Shown here one piece after another: positions 1 to 9,531 of a DNA stretch of 64,000 nucleotides. Both the position numbers and the translations under genes were made by a program. Origin of the DNA: Pseudomonadota bacterium (GTDB taxonomy: Bacteria; Pseudomonadota; Alphaproteobacteria; Rhizobiales; Pleomorphomonadaceae); NCBI GenBank assembly GCA_023436885.1, contig JAEZHI010000040.1, forward strand, positions 1 through 64,000, written 5' to 3'. Below the pieces are notes generated by a model that was given only the letters and a program-made list of their open reading frames with translations, had not been told where the DNA came from and ran no database searches. How positions within the stretch are numbered: position 1 is the first letter of the stretch; each line of letters starts with the position of its first letter.

Positions 1-363
1 TATCAAGAAACGTGTACTCCGGACTTAGCTCTTCTTGGATCTCAGAAAACCCGAAGGCTCCCCGAAACCCGGCAAGCCCTAAGCGCCGGCCACGTTTCTC
101 TTTCTTCCTATTCACTTGTCAAAGAACCGAGAGAAACTAAGCCTCTCAAAAACACGAACCTAAAAGCGCATCAAGGCTAGATCTGCCAAACCCGTCAACA
201 TGACGACCTCGACCGACCAAAACGCCCGGACATGTTCTTAACGTCCGTTCGGGAAGATCACTGATGTCCCAGCGAAACCGCCGTTTCATCTCCCTTCCGA
301 AGCCGCCGCACTAGGCGACGAACCGTCCGCCGGCACCACGTCGCCGCAGCGCCGCCGTCGTTG
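1..363 (-). promoter_or_regulatory. Leader region of an rRNA operon running out of the left edge
   Basis: Read on the minus strand, about 133 to 91 gives a TTCTTTGACAAG boxA-like antitermination site followed by GAAGAAAGAGAAACGTGG. This is the characteristic leader found before 16S rRNA in Rhizobiales. The leader reaches position 1, so the 16S gene should begin a short way beyond the left end of the window. No protein gene is supported here. The assignment rests on recognising the leader sequence; the rRNA gene itself is not in view. Confidence 0.75.
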
Positions 364-369
364 GAGCGG

Positions 370-398
370 TTTATAGGGGGCCTCCCCGGACCTGTCAA
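370..398 (-). promoter_or_regulatory. rRNA operon sigma-70 promoter
   Basis: On the minus strand a perfect -35 TTGACA (398-393) and -10 TATAAA (375-370) are separated by exactly 17 bases, with an A/T-rich stretch (about 400-425) upstream that could serve as an UP element. Transcription would start near 363 and run into the boxA-containing leader. It is the strongest housekeeping promoter in the window, as expected for rRNA. The rest of 400-626 holds the divergent upstream region of rmuC, where I recognise nothing else. Confidence 0.8.
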
Positions 399-626
399 CG
401 GCTTTTCTTCAAAAAACCGTCACAGAAGCAGCCGACTCGTAAAAGCCCGGATTTCCGGGATTTGGTTAGCCGCCTCTATCCACAGCAGCGAGCGGCCGAT
501 CAAACCGCCCCCAGCTTTTCCGGCATTTTCCTTTTGCCTCCGACAAAGCCCAAGCCAAAGGCGAGAGGTTTTCTCGGCGACACGGTGCAGATATGGTAAA
601 CAAAACGGAAACGACAAGGAGTCGCC

Positions 627-2294
627 GTGCCGGATTTGTTCAAGACCACCACCCTCGCCGATGCGATGCCGATCATCGTTCTCGTCGCGATCCTGGTGGC
701 GGGCCTTATGGTCTTTGCCCTTAAGAGTGCGACTGCCCGCGGCAAGATTGCCGCAAGTGAAGCGGCCAGCCGTCTGGAGTTTGCTCGTCTGGAGGAGCGC
801 GTCCTTCGCCTCACCGATGCCGACAGCAAGCTTTCCACCCTCAAGGAGCAGCATGCCAGCCTTAACACCGACCTCGCCCGAACCAAGGCAACCCTTGAAG
901 AGCGTGACAACGAAACGCGGCGCCTCAAGCAGGAGCTGGAGACGACCCGGACGACCTTGAGCGACACCAAGAGCAGGAACGAGGAGGATGAAGCCGACCT
1001 CCGCGAGGCCCTTGCCGCCGTTCAGTCCAAGCTCAGCGCCGCCAACGCCGACCTCCGGGCCAAGACGGAAGAAGCCGAAGCCCTGAAATCCGACCTTCAG
1101 CACGTGCGTGAACAGCGCGAGGAAGCGCAGCGGCTGCTCGGCGAGGCGCGCGTCGCTCTTACGGACATGCGCTCGCGCGCCGAGGAAGAGCGCAAGGCCG
1201 CCAACGAAAAGCTCGCCCTGCTCCAGGAAGCGCGGACGCAGCTTTCGGACCAGTTCAAGGCGCTTGCCGCAGACATCCTCGAAGAGAAGTCCAAGTCCTT
1301 CTCGGAAGCCAACCGCGCCTCGCTCGGCACACTGATCGATCCGCTCAAGGTGCAGCTCGCCGACTTCAAGGGCAAGGTCGAGGAAGTCTACATCAACGAA
1401 GCCAAGGAGCGCTCAGCCCTTGGCGAGCAGGTGCGGCAACTGTTCAACCTTAACCAGCAGCTCTCGCGCGACGCCCATAACCTTACTTCTGCGCTGCGTG
1501 GACAGAATAAGAGCCAGGGCAACTGGGGCGAACTCATCCTCGAGCGGGTGCTGGAAGCGGCCGGCCTCGTCAAGGGCGTGCACTTCACCCCGCAGGAGAG
1601 CCACTCGCGTGACGACGGCAGCCGCATCCAGCCCGACGTGGTGCTGAACCTGCCCGGGCAGCGCTTCATGGTGATCGACAGCAAGGTGTCGCTCAACGCC
1701 TACGAGCTGTTCTCCACCGCCGAGGAGGATGCTGCCCGCGAGGCGGCGCTCCGCCGCCACCTCGATAGCATCCGCGGCCACATCAAGGATCTCTCGGCCA
1801 AGAACTACCAGGAGATCCACGGCATCAGCGCGCTCGACTTCGTCATCCTGTTCGTGCCGATCGAGCCGGCCTTCCTGGTGGCCATCACCCGCGATGCCGA
1901 GCTCTGGCACCAGGCTTGGGAAAAGAACATCCTGCTGGTCAGCCCGTCTTCCCTGCTGTTCGTCGTCCGCATCGTCGCCCAGCTCTGGCAGAAGGAGCAG
2001 CAGACCAAGAACGCCCAGGACATCGCCAAGCGTGGCGCCGAACTCTATGACAAGTTCGTCGGCTTCGTCGAAGACCTGGAGAAGGTAGGCAAGGGTCTGA
2101 AGGACGCCCAGAACGCCTATGAACGCGCCTATGGCAAGTTCGCCAGCGGCCGCGGCAACGTCATCCGGCAGGCGGAGATGCTGCGTAATCTCGGCCTCAA
2201 GACGAGCAAGCGGCTCGACCCCGGCCTTCTGGAAGCCGCCGATGCCGACGAGGACACCGGCGCCCTGCCCGCTCCGGAAGATCAGCTGTCGTAA
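627..2294 (+). CDS. rmuC: DNA recombination protein RmuC
   Basis: RmuC-family protein of 555 residues, a membrane-anchored coiled-coil protein with a nuclease-like core that limits recombination at inverted repeats in E. coli. One N-terminal membrane helix (about residues 11-31) is followed by a long Glu/Lys/Arg-rich coiled coil (about 35-225). The conserved RmuC core follows (about 235-490), including GNWGELILERVLEAAGL, DVVLNLPG and VIDSKVSLNAYE. The start is a GTG with AAGGAG at 616-621, five bases upstream. The gene is divergent from the rRNA promoter, and its last 13 bases overlap the convergent GFA gene. Confidence 0.93.
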   Translation: MPDLFKTTTLADAMPIIVLVAILVAGLMVFALKSATARGKIAASEAASRLEFARLEERVLRLTDADSKLSTLKEQHASLNTDLARTKATLEERDNETRRLKQELETTRTTLSDTKSRNEEDEADLREALAAVQSKLSAANADLRAKTEEAEALKSDLQHVREQREEAQRLLGEARVALTDMRSRAEEERKAANEKLALLQEARTQLSDQFKALAADILEEKSKSFSEANRASLGTLIDPLKVQLADFKGKVEEVYINEAKERSALGEQVRQLFNLNQQLSRDAHNLTSALRGQNKSQGNWGELILERVLEAAGLVKGVHFTPQESHSRDDGSRIQPDVVLNLPGQRFMVIDSKVSLNAYELFSTAEEDAAREAALRRHLDSIRGHIKDLSAKNYQEIHGISALDFVILFVPIEPAFLVAITRDAELWHQAWEKNILLVSPSSLLFVVRIVAQLWQKEQQTKNAQDIAKRGAELYDKFVGFVEDLEKVGKGLKDAQNAYERAYGKFASGRGNVIRQAEMLRNLGLKTSKRLDPGLLEAADADEDTGALPAPEDQLS

Positions 2295-2686
2295 TCCGGG
2301 TCGGCCTCGAAGCGTGGCAGACCGTCCGCAAGGCATAGCCAGCGCGGGCGGTCGCTATCCCAGCCGTGAGCAGCCGGCGAGACGGCGTTCTTGTCGTCGA
2401 GCGTGCCGACCGTGATGCCCACCGACCGCCCCTTGGCATCGGTCATGAAAAGCTGGCTGCCGCAGCTATTGCAGAAGTAGCGAACCATCGCGGGCGACGA
2501 GGCATAAGCTGCCGCCTCACCGGCAACAATCCGGAAGCGATCCGGCTTGACCTGCATCCAGGCCACCGTGGCACCGCCCGTCGATCGGCGGCACGTATCG
2601 CAATGACAGTAGTCGACGATGGCATCGGCACTGTCCGCCTCGTAGCGAACCCGCCCGCAAAGACAACCTCCCGACAGCAGAGCCAT
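2282..2686 (-). CDS. GFA / CENP-V family zinc-binding protein
   Basis: A 134-residue protein of the glutathione-dependent formaldehyde-activating (GFA) fold. The zinc-ligand cysteines of the family are visible: GGCLCG near residue 8, CHCDTCR near residue 28 and CNSCG near residue 73. Members are often annotated as GFA enzymes, but most have no proven substrate, so only the fold is asserted. The start lies two bases after the arfB stop, so the two genes are probably co-transcribed. The 3' end overlaps rmuC convergently. Confidence 0.85.
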   Translation of the reverse strand: MALLSGGCLCGRVRYEADSADAIVDYCHCDTCRRSTGGATVAWMQVKPDRFRIVAGEAAAYASSPAMVRYFCNSCGSQLFMTDAKGRSVGITVGTLDDKNAVSPAAHGWDSDRPRWLCLADGLPRFEADPDYDS

Positions 2687-2688
2687 GA

Positions 2689-3114
2689 TCAGTCCTCGCC
2701 GATCGGCCGTTGCCGGTCGCGCTTGACGGCGCCGCGCTTGGTCTTGGCGTCCACGCGGCGCACCTTGCTCGCCCGCGTCGGCTTGGTGGCGACACGCGGT
2801 TTGGGCGGAATGGCCGCCTCGGCAAGAATGGCTTTCAGCCGTTCGAGCGCATCGTCACGGTTGCGCTCCTGCGAGCGGAACCGCTGGGCCTGGATGACAA
2901 TCTCGCCGGCCTGGGTCAGCCGCGACGGACCAGCGATGCGCGACGCCCGCACCTTGGTTTCCCAAGGAATGCCCGAGGCATTGTAAAGGTCGTAGCGCAG
3001 CGCCACCGCCGTTGCCACCTTGTTGACATTCTGCCCGCCCGGACCGGACGCCAGGACATAAGAGAAGGAAAGGTCCTTCTCATCGATATAGAGGCGGTCG
3101 GCGACGTAGATCAT
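2689..3114 (-). CDS. arfB: Alternative ribosome-rescue factor ArfB (peptidyl-tRNA hydrolase)
   Basis: A 141-residue ArfB/YaeJ protein, which rescues ribosomes stalled without a stop codon by hydrolysing the peptidyl-tRNA. The class I release-factor motif GPGGQNVNKV lies near residues 24-34, carrying the catalytic GGQ. The C-terminal tail from about residue 105 is very rich in Lys and Arg, as needed to thread into the empty mRNA channel. The length fits the family and excludes a full release factor. It is the first gene of a pair with the GFA protein. No strong Shine-Dalgarno is seen before the ATG. Confidence 0.92.
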   Translation of the reverse strand: MIYVADRLYIDEKDLSFSYVLASGPGGQNVNKVATAVALRYDLYNASGIPWETKVRASRIAGPSRLTQAGEIVIQAQRFRSQERNRDDALERLKAILAEAAIPPKPRVATKPTRASKVRRVDAKTKRGAVKRDRQRPIGED

Positions 3115-3157
3115 GGCGGCAAGATAAGGGAGCGAGCGGCGGCTGGAAAGCCGTTCC

Positions 3158-4309
3158 TCATGCCTTCAAGAAGCGCCCGCTTGCCGCCACGCCGATCAGG
3201 AACACCGACATGATCAGGAAGGCGGTCGGCAGCGAGGCGACGTGGGCGACGAAGCCGATGGCCGCCGGCCCCAGCAGGATGCCCGCATAGCCGAGCGTCG
3301 TCACCGCTGGCACGGCGACGCTCTCCGGCATCAAGGTCTGCTTGCCAATGGCGCTGTAGAGCACCGGCACGATATTCGAGCAGCCCGCGCCGACCAGTGC
3401 AAACCCGATCATCGCCGCCGTAACCGACGGCACCAGCGTCGCCACCAGGAGACCGGAGGCCGCAAGCAGTCCGCCGATCAGAATGATCGTGGTGCGGCTC
3501 ACCCGCCGCACGATGGCATCGCCGCTCAACCGGCCGATCGTCATGGTGGTGGCAAAGGCCGCATAGCCGAAGCCGGCATGAGCCGGATCGGCGCCGCGGG
3601 TGAAGGTGAGGAACACCGCACTCCAATCGAGGATGGAGCCCTCGGTCAGGAAAACGATGAAGCAGAGGACGCCGATGAACAACACGACGCCATGCGGCAG
3701 CGCGAAGGCGGGGCCGGAGGTATCGCCGCCATAGGTCAGGAAATGCGGCGCTGCAGCGGCAAGCAGTGCTGCCGTAAAGACAACAGCGGCGATCGAAACG
3801 ATGACCGGCGAGCCGCCCAGGCTGAGAATACCGGCGCAACCGGCAGCACCGGTGATGCCACCGACGCTGAAGAGGCCGTGGAAGCCGCTCATCAGCGCCT
3901 TGCCGGCCGCCCGCTCGACAATGACCGCCTGAATGTTGATCACGCAGTCGACCGAACCGATACCGGCGCCAAGAATGAACAACGATGCGGCAAGCAGTAC
4001 GGCATCCGACACGACGGCCAACGCCGGTAGGGCGAGACAGACCAGAAGCGAGGAGACGATCAGCACGCGCCGGCAGCCATATTTTCCGGCCAGGGCGCCG
4101 GCCAACGGCATGGCAATGATCGAACCAATACCGAAGGAAAGAAGCAGCAAGCCGAGCCCACCCGCCTCAAGACCGACGCGTGTCTTGGCGAACGGCACCA
4201 ATCCCGCCCAGACGGCGCCACCGAAGCCGGCGATGAAAAAGGCAATACGGGTCGAGAACTGCTCGGCGCGGCCGATGGAAACGGTCTCGGAAATAGCGGC
4301 AGTAGACAT
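3158..4309 (-). CDS. MFS transporter, YbjJ/Bsc6-like
   Basis: A 383-residue major facilitator protein with about 12 hydrophobic segments. The stretch around GSVDCVINIQAV and ALMSGFHGLFSVGG is typical of the YbjJ (Bsc6) branch. The substrate is unknown. I start at the ATG ending at 4309 (MSTAAISE), which has GGGGGAG about 12 bases upstream. An in-frame start at 4396 would add a charged, non-membrane tail unlike the family. The gene is divergent from gcd. Confidence 0.85.
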   Translation of the reverse strand: MSTAAISETVSIGRAEQFSTRIAFFIAGFGGAVWAGLVPFAKTRVGLEAGGLGLLLLSFGIGSIIAMPLAGALAGKYGCRRVLIVSSLLVCLALPALAVVSDAVLLAASLFILGAGIGSVDCVINIQAVIVERAAGKALMSGFHGLFSVGGITGAAGCAGILSLGGSPVIVSIAAVVFTAALLAAAAPHFLTYGGDTSGPAFALPHGVVLFIGVLCFIVFLTEGSILDWSAVFLTFTRGADPAHAGFGYAAFATTMTIGRLSGDAIVRRVSRTTIILIGGLLAASGLLVATLVPSVTAAMIGFALVGAGCSNIVPVLYSAIGKQTLMPESVAVPAVTTLGYAGILLGPAAIGFVAHVASLPTAFLIMSVFLIGVAASGRFLKA

Positions 4310-4663
4310 GGCGAAAGGCGGCTCCCCCAGAAAGCGCCGCTGTTCTTCCTCCGGACGACACAGACGACGGTTCAGTTGATTCGATTCAGCCCACACTCGT
4401 CAAGGGGGCACCACGCGGCCGCGCATCGATCTCTGGGGGAACGTTTGAGCCCGGCGCGATCAGTAAAACGTGAAGAAGATCTTGAGCCGACCTGACATTT
4501 AGCGGAACCGGATGGATGACCATACGTTTCCGGCAAGTCGACAGGATCCAGCGGCGAGCAGACCTCAAGTTTTCAAACGTGGTTTTCGTCAGTCGTCCCG
4601 TCTTGCGCCGTCCCGCCATTACACCGGGGCAAGTCTGGAACGCCGTCCGCTCGGAGGCGAATT
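4310..4663. other. Intergenic region between divergent MFS gene and gcd
   Basis: This 354-base gap must carry the promoters of the divergent MFS transporter and gcd. I found no convincing consensus promoter, RNA or small gene. An open frame at 4386-4619 on the minus strand has no ribosome binding site and no protein family character. Confidence 0.5.
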
Positions 4664-7063
4664 ATGGCCATCCTTTATCCGACACGCAGACCGCCTTGGG
4701 CAGTCCTTCTCCTCGCACTGATCATCGGCATCATCGGCTTGATCCTCTTCATTGGGGGCGCCTATCTCGTCTACGTTGGCGGCTCGCCCTACTACGCCCT
4801 CGCCGGTCTCGGCTTGCTGGCCACCGCCTGGCTGCTCTGGCGCGGCAGCGGAATGGCGCTTTGGTTCTACATCCTGGTCTACGCTGCCACGCTTATCTGG
4901 GCTGTCTGGGAAGCCGGTCTCGATGGCTGGGCGCTCGTGCCGCGCGTCATCGCGCCAACAGTGATGCTGCTCTTCATCGTCACCGCTGCCCCTGCATTGT
5001 TGCCAAGATATGCCAGTTGGCGCACGGCGCTCCTCACGGACGTGGTCATCGTCATAGCTGCGGCCATCATCGGCCTGACGCTGCCGAAGGCGCATGTCAC
5101 TGATTACGCCGGAGACTTGCCTCCGGCGGGGACCGCGATGGCCGACCCCTCGCTGCTTCAGACCGGCGCCGACTGGCCCGCCTACGGCGGTACCGAAAGC
5201 GCGCGCCGTTACTCACCCCTGGCCCAGATAACTCCGGACAACGCGCGGCAACTGAAGCGCGTCTGGGATATTCACACCGGCGACCTGCCGAAATCGGAGT
5301 TCGCGCAGGGCAAATACGGCGCCGAGACGACGCCGCTCAAGGTGGGCAACTCGCTCTACCTCTGCACGCCGAAGAACATCATGATCTCGCTCGATCCGGC
5401 CACCGGCAAGGAAAGCTGGCGCTATGATCCCAAGATCGCCGACGACTGGATCCCCTACACGGCCGCCTGTCGCGGCGTGAGCTACTATGAGGTTCCGGGC
5501 GTTGCGGCCACCGAGGCCTGCGCCACGCGCATCATCGAGGGTACGCTCGACGCTCGCCTGATCGCCGTCGACGCAAACACCGGCACGCCCTGCCCGAACT
5601 TCGGCACCGACGGTTCCGTGGACACCAAGGTCGGCATGGGCAAGGTCTACCCAGGCATGCTGTCGATCACGGCGGCGCCAACCATCGTGCGCGGCATCAT
5701 CGTAACGGGTCATCAGGTGCTCGACGGCCAGATCCGTAGCGCGCCCTCCGGCGCCATCCAGGGTTACGATGCCGTGACCGGCGCCCTGCGCTGGGTCTGG
5801 GACATGAAGCAGCCCGACCTTAGCGGCGTGCCGCAAGGTGACCGCACCTATGCGCGCGGCACGCCCAACATGTGGACGGCGGCAAGCGGTGACGAACAGC
5901 TCGGCCTCGTCTACCTCCCCCTCGGCAACTCGGCCGTCGACTACTGGAGCAGCCAGCGCAGCGATGTGGAAAATCAGTTTGCAAGCTCGCTTGTTGCGCT
6001 TGACGTCAACACAGGCAAGCCGGTCTGGCATTTCCAAGCCGTGCACAAGGACGTCTGGGACTATGACCTAGGCTCCCAAGCGACGCTTGTCGACTTCCCG
6101 ACGGATAGCGGCGCCGTGCCGGCACTGGTCCTGCCGTCCAAGCAGGGCGACATATATGTTCTCGACCGGCGCACCGGCAAACTCCTGACGCCGATGGAAG
6201 AGCGGCCGGCGCCCATGGGCGGCGTCGAACCCGAGCAGCGTTCGCCGATACAGCCGCACTCGCTCTACCATACGCTGCGCAAGGCAGACCTCACGGAGAA
6301 GGACATGTGGGGCATGTCGCCCATCGACCAGATGGTATGCCGCATAGAGTTCCGGACCGCGAGCTATAAGGGTTTCTTCACGCCACCGGTGTCGGACGGC
6401 CATAGCATCGAATATCCAGGTTACAACGGTGGCTCGGATTGGGGCGGCGTCGCCGTCGACCCGGGCCGCGGCATCATCGTCGCCAACTACAACGACATGC
6501 CCAACTACGTTCAGCTGGTGCCTCGCGACAAGGCCGATCGCCTCGGCTGGGCGCCACGCGGTCAGGAACGCGGCGAGATGGGCGGAGCGGAAGGCGCGGG
6601 CGACCCGCAGGCCGAAACGCCCTTCGCGGTCAACGTCAATGCCGGCTGGCGCCTGCCCGTCACCGGTCTCCTCTGCAAGGAGCCGCCGTACGGCGGCATC
6701 CGGGCCATCGATCTGAAGTCCGGCAAGACCATGTGGGATCGCCCATTCGGCACCGCCCGCACCAATGGCCCGTTCGGCATCCCCTCGATGCTGCCCGTCG
6801 ACATCGGCACCCCCAACAACGGCGGTTCGGTGGTGACGGCTGGCGGCGTGGTGTTCATCGCCGCAGCGACGGACAATCTCTTCCGGGCGATCGATCTCAA
6901 GACTGGCAAGACCCTCTGGACAGACACCCTGCCGGGCGGCGGTCAGGCAACGCCCATGACCTACGAGGTCAACGGCAAACAGTATGTAGCGATCATGGCC
7001 GGCGGACATCATTTTATGGAAACGCCGATCAGTGACGAGTTGATCGCCTATGCCCTGCCCTGA
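4664..7063 (+). CDS. gcd: Membrane-bound PQQ-dependent glucose dehydrogenase
   Basis: A 799-residue quinoprotein that oxidises glucose to gluconolactone in the periplasm and passes electrons to ubiquinone. The first about 145 residues hold four to five membrane helices. The rest is the eight-bladed PQQ propeller, starting with DWPAYGGTESARRYSPL near residue 169 and containing repeated tryptophan-docking segments and PNNGGSVVTAGGVVFIAA near the end. Length and architecture match E. coli Gcd. GGAGG lies at 4653-4657, six bases before the ATG. No PQQ biosynthesis genes are in this window, so the cofactor must be made elsewhere or taken up. Confidence 0.95.
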   Translation: MAILYPTRRPPWAVLLLALIIGIIGLILFIGGAYLVYVGGSPYYALAGLGLLATAWLLWRGSGMALWFYILVYAATLIWAVWEAGLDGWALVPRVIAPTVMLLFIVTAAPALLPRYASWRTALLTDVVIVIAAAIIGLTLPKAHVTDYAGDLPPAGTAMADPSLLQTGADWPAYGGTESARRYSPLAQITPDNARQLKRVWDIHTGDLPKSEFAQGKYGAETTPLKVGNSLYLCTPKNIMISLDPATGKESWRYDPKIADDWIPYTAACRGVSYYEVPGVAATEACATRIIEGTLDARLIAVDANTGTPCPNFGTDGSVDTKVGMGKVYPGMLSITAAPTIVRGIIVTGHQVLDGQIRSAPSGAIQGYDAVTGALRWVWDMKQPDLSGVPQGDRTYARGTPNMWTAASGDEQLGLVYLPLGNSAVDYWSSQRSDVENQFASSLVALDVNTGKPVWHFQAVHKDVWDYDLGSQATLVDFPTDSGAVPALVLPSKQGDIYVLDRRTGKLLTPMEERPAPMGGVEPEQRSPIQPHSLYHTLRKADLTEKDMWGMSPIDQMVCRIEFRTASYKGFFTPPVSDGHSIEYPGYNGGSDWGGVAVDPGRGIIVANYNDMPNYVQLVPRDKADRLGWAPRGQERGEMGGAEGAGDPQAETPFAVNVNAGWRLPVTGLLCKEPPYGGIRAIDLKSGKTMWDRPFGTARTNGPFGIPSMLPVDIGTPNNGGSVVTAGGVVFIAAATDNLFRAIDLKTGKTLWTDTLPGGGQATPMTYEVNGKQYVAIMAGGHHFMETPISDELIAYALP

Positions 7064-7139
7064 CCGACCATGATCGCCAGCGGGCAGGACGCGATACCGC
7101 GCCCTGCCTTTTCCATCCGCCAGCCGACGGAGGCCAAAA

Positions 7140-8444
7140 CTGTCGCTCTTTCAGGTCTTCGCCCTTTTGGTCGTCACCACCGCCAGCTTCAGCTGGCTGA
7201 ACCAACGCTTCGTCCGGCTGCCCGATCACATCGCGCTGTTGCTGATGGGCCTCGGCGCAGCCGTGGTTCTCGTTGCCATAGAACGAACCATACCCTCGCT
7301 TTGGCCGGTCGCCGCCGTGGAGGCGATGCTGCGACGCATCGACTTCGAGGCGGCCTTGTTGGACGGCGTTCTCGCCTTTCTGCTCTTCGCCGCCGCCATT
7401 ACCATTGACTGGCACGAACTCAAACGACGCAGCCTCGCCATTGCCTTGCTCGCCACCATCGGTGTCGCCCTCTCGGCCGTCCTCGTCGCCGGCATGCTCT
7501 ACGGCGTGGCGCAGATCGCCGGTTTTCCGATCTCGTTTGCCTGGTGTCTGGTGTTCGGCGCGTTGATTGCTCCGACGGATCCGATTGCCGTCTCGGCAGC
7601 TCTCGAGCATATCCCGCTGCCCGACAGGCTGCGCATCGACGTCATGGGCGAGTCTCTTTTCAACGACGGCGTCGGTGTCGTGTTGTTCGGACTGGCCTTG
7701 TCCATGGCGACAGGTGACGGCGATGCCAGCCTTACCAAAGCCTCGCTGGACATCCTGGTCGAGATCGCCGGCGCCTTGGCACTGGGCGTTGCCACCGGAT
7801 TTGCCGCCACGGTCGCCTTTCGCAAGATCGATGACTATTCGGCGGAGGTGCTGATCTCGCTCGCCCTCGCCATGGGCGGCTATGCGCTGGCCGACACCAT
7901 CGGCGTCAGCGGTCCGATCACCGTCGTCGCATCTGGCGTTCTGGTCGGCAACCTTGGTGCGCCACGCGTCATGAGCGAGCGGTCACGCGCCTATTTCTAC
8001 GGTTTCTGGCGCCTCGTCGACGATCTGCTCAATGCAGCCTTGTTCGTGCTGCTGGGTCTTGAGGTGCTGGTATTGCACCTTCAGGTCGCGCCCCTCCTGT
8101 TCGGGCTCATCGCCGTGCCGGTTGTGCTGGTCGCCCGCGCCGCTACCGTCGCCGGCACGCTCGCCATGCTTGGAAGCTGGCTGCGCTTCGACAAGGGGGC
8201 CGGCGTCATTCTGACTTGGGCCGCCGTGCGCGGCGCCATTTCCGCGGCGCTTGCCCTGTCCATTCCCTACGGCGGCGAACGCGAACTGATCCTCGCCGCG
8301 ACCTACACGGTGATCCTGTTTTCCTCGGTCGTTCAGGGACTTTCGCTCGAACGTATCATTCGCCTCACCACGAAATCACCGCCGACCAAACCCACTTCGG
8401 CCGAAATGGAAAACATGCAACCAACAATCAGCAAAAATAAATGA
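7140..8444 (+). CDS. Cation:proton antiporter, NhaP/CPA1 family, probable CTG start
   Basis: A CPA1-type Na+(K+)/H+ antiporter of about 434 residues with some 12 membrane segments, including GALIAPTDPIAVSA and GESLFNDGVGVVLF, the family's ion-binding core. The start is unusual. The first ATG/GTG/TTG in frame is TTG at 7167, which would cut into the first membrane helix and has no ribosome binding site. CTG at 7140 has GGAGG (7129-7133) six bases upstream and restores the usual N-terminus (SLFQVFALLVV). The frame is closed by TGA at 7071 with no ATG, GTG or TTG between. The gene follows gcd at 76 bases. Confidence 0.85.
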   Translation: MSLFQVFALLVVTTASFSWLNQRFVRLPDHIALLLMGLGAAVVLVAIERTIPSLWPVAAVEAMLRRIDFEAALLDGVLAFLLFAAAITIDWHELKRRSLAIALLATIGVALSAVLVAGMLYGVAQIAGFPISFAWCLVFGALIAPTDPIAVSAALEHIPLPDRLRIDVMGESLFNDGVGVVLFGLALSMATGDGDASLTKASLDILVEIAGALALGVATGFAATVAFRKIDDYSAEVLISLALAMGGYALADTIGVSGPITVVASGVLVGNLGAPRVMSERSRAYFYGFWRLVDDLLNAALFVLLGLEVLVLHLQVAPLLFGLIAVPVVLVARAATVAGTLAMLGSWLRFDKGAGVILTWAAVRGAISAALALSIPYGGERELILAATYTVILFSSVVQGLSLERIIRLTTKSPPTKPTSAEMENMQPTISKNK

Positions 8445-8549
8445 GGCCACTACCTAAGATGCGTGGAACCCCCAGAGTGATTCCGTGTTACTACGGATAA
8501 GGGGGGACTAAAATCGGCCACGGGTTACCGTGCGCCGTGGAATGTTCGC

Positions 8550-9509
8550 ATGTCTTATTTGAAGCATCGCCCCGGAATTGGTGTCGCGTCCTTTTTCAAG
8601 CGTCCCTCACCTCTGAAATCCCGCCTTACCCGCCTGAGTTCGGCATTCCTTCTCCTCGGCTTCGCGCTTCTTTCTGCCGGTTGCCGATACACGATCCTTG
8701 ACCCAAGCGGGCCGATCGCCGCCAAGGAAAAACAGCTGATCCTCATCGCGACCGCGCTGATGCTGCTGGTCGTGCTGCCCGTGATCATCCTGACGCTGGT
8801 ATTCGCGTTCTGGTATCGCTCTTCCAACACGCGCGCCAACGTCATGCCGAACTGGGCCCATTCCAACGCCATCGAAGTGGTGGTGTGGACGGTGCCGCTC
8901 CTCATCGTCATCACGCTCGGCTGGCTCGCCTGGACCACTACCCATGCTCTCGACCCGTACCGTCCACTTGAGGGCAACGGCAAGAAGACGCTGGAGATCG
9001 ACGTGGTGGCGCTCGATTGGAAATGGCTGTTCATCTACCCCGAGCAGAACATCGCCAGCGTCAATGAAGTGGCCTTCCCGGTTGATACACCGGTCCATTT
9101 CAGAATCACCTCCGACACGGTGATGAACTCCTTCTTCATTCCGGGACTTGCCGGCCAGATCTATGCCATGGCCGGTATGCGCACCGAGCTCAGCCTGATC
9201 GCCAATAAGCCGGGCACCTTCGGCGGCCTGTCGTCGAACTACAGCGGCGCCGGATTTTCCGGCATGCGCTTCAACGCCCTCGCCACTTCTGACGCCGATT
9301 TCGACGCCTGGACGAAGAAGGTCGCGGCCAGCGGCCATCCGCTCGACGACGCCGCCTTCAGCGATCTCGCCCAGAAGCACGAGAACAGCCCGGTGGTCTA
9401 TTACGCGCCGGGCAATGCCGGGCTGCTGCAGAGCCTCATCGACAAGTACCGTCACACGCCGCCGCCGGAACACACTGGCAGCCAGATGAACGTGTCGTCG
9501 AACAAGTGA
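8550..9509 (+). CDS. cyoA: Cytochrome o ubiquinol oxidase subunit II
   Basis: A 319-residue subunit II of the bo3-type quinol oxidase. The N-terminus has a lipoprotein signal ending in LLSAGC, with Cys as the lipidated residue, then the family-typical [12 protein letters not shown] and two membrane helices. The periplasmic cupredoxin domain lacks the Cys and His ligands of a CuA centre, which marks a quinol rather than a cytochrome c oxidase. It is the first gene of cyoABCDE. An imperfect hairpin (CCACGG/CCGTGG) lies just upstream at about 8518-8540. Confidence 0.96.
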   Translation: MSYLKHRPGIGVASFFKRPSPLKSRLTRLSSAFLLLGFALLSAGCRYTILDPSGPIAAKEKQLILIATALMLLVVLPVIILTLVFAFWYRSSNTRANVMPNWAHSNAIEVVVWTVPLLIVITLGWLAWTTTHALDPYRPLEGNGKKTLEIDVVALDWKWLFIYPEQNIASVNEVAFPVDTPVHFRITSDTVMNSFFIPGLAGQIYAMAGMRTELSLIANKPGTFGGLSSNYSGAGFSGMRFNALATSDADFDAWTKKVAASGHPLDDAAFSDLAQKHENSPVVYYAPGNAGLLQSLIDKYRHTPPPEHTGSQMNVSSNK

Positions 9510-9531
9510 TCGAATTCGTGGAGAGCACGAC

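Noticed and set aside
361..960. Plus-strand reading frame beginning MERFIGGLPGPVNG
   Set aside because: Its first part is the inverse of the rRNA promoter and its second part runs through rmuC in another frame; no ribosome binding site.
4386..4619. 77-codon minus-strand frame between the MFS gene and gcd
   Set aside because: No Shine-Dalgarno, odd composition, no family character; it fills a divergent promoter region.
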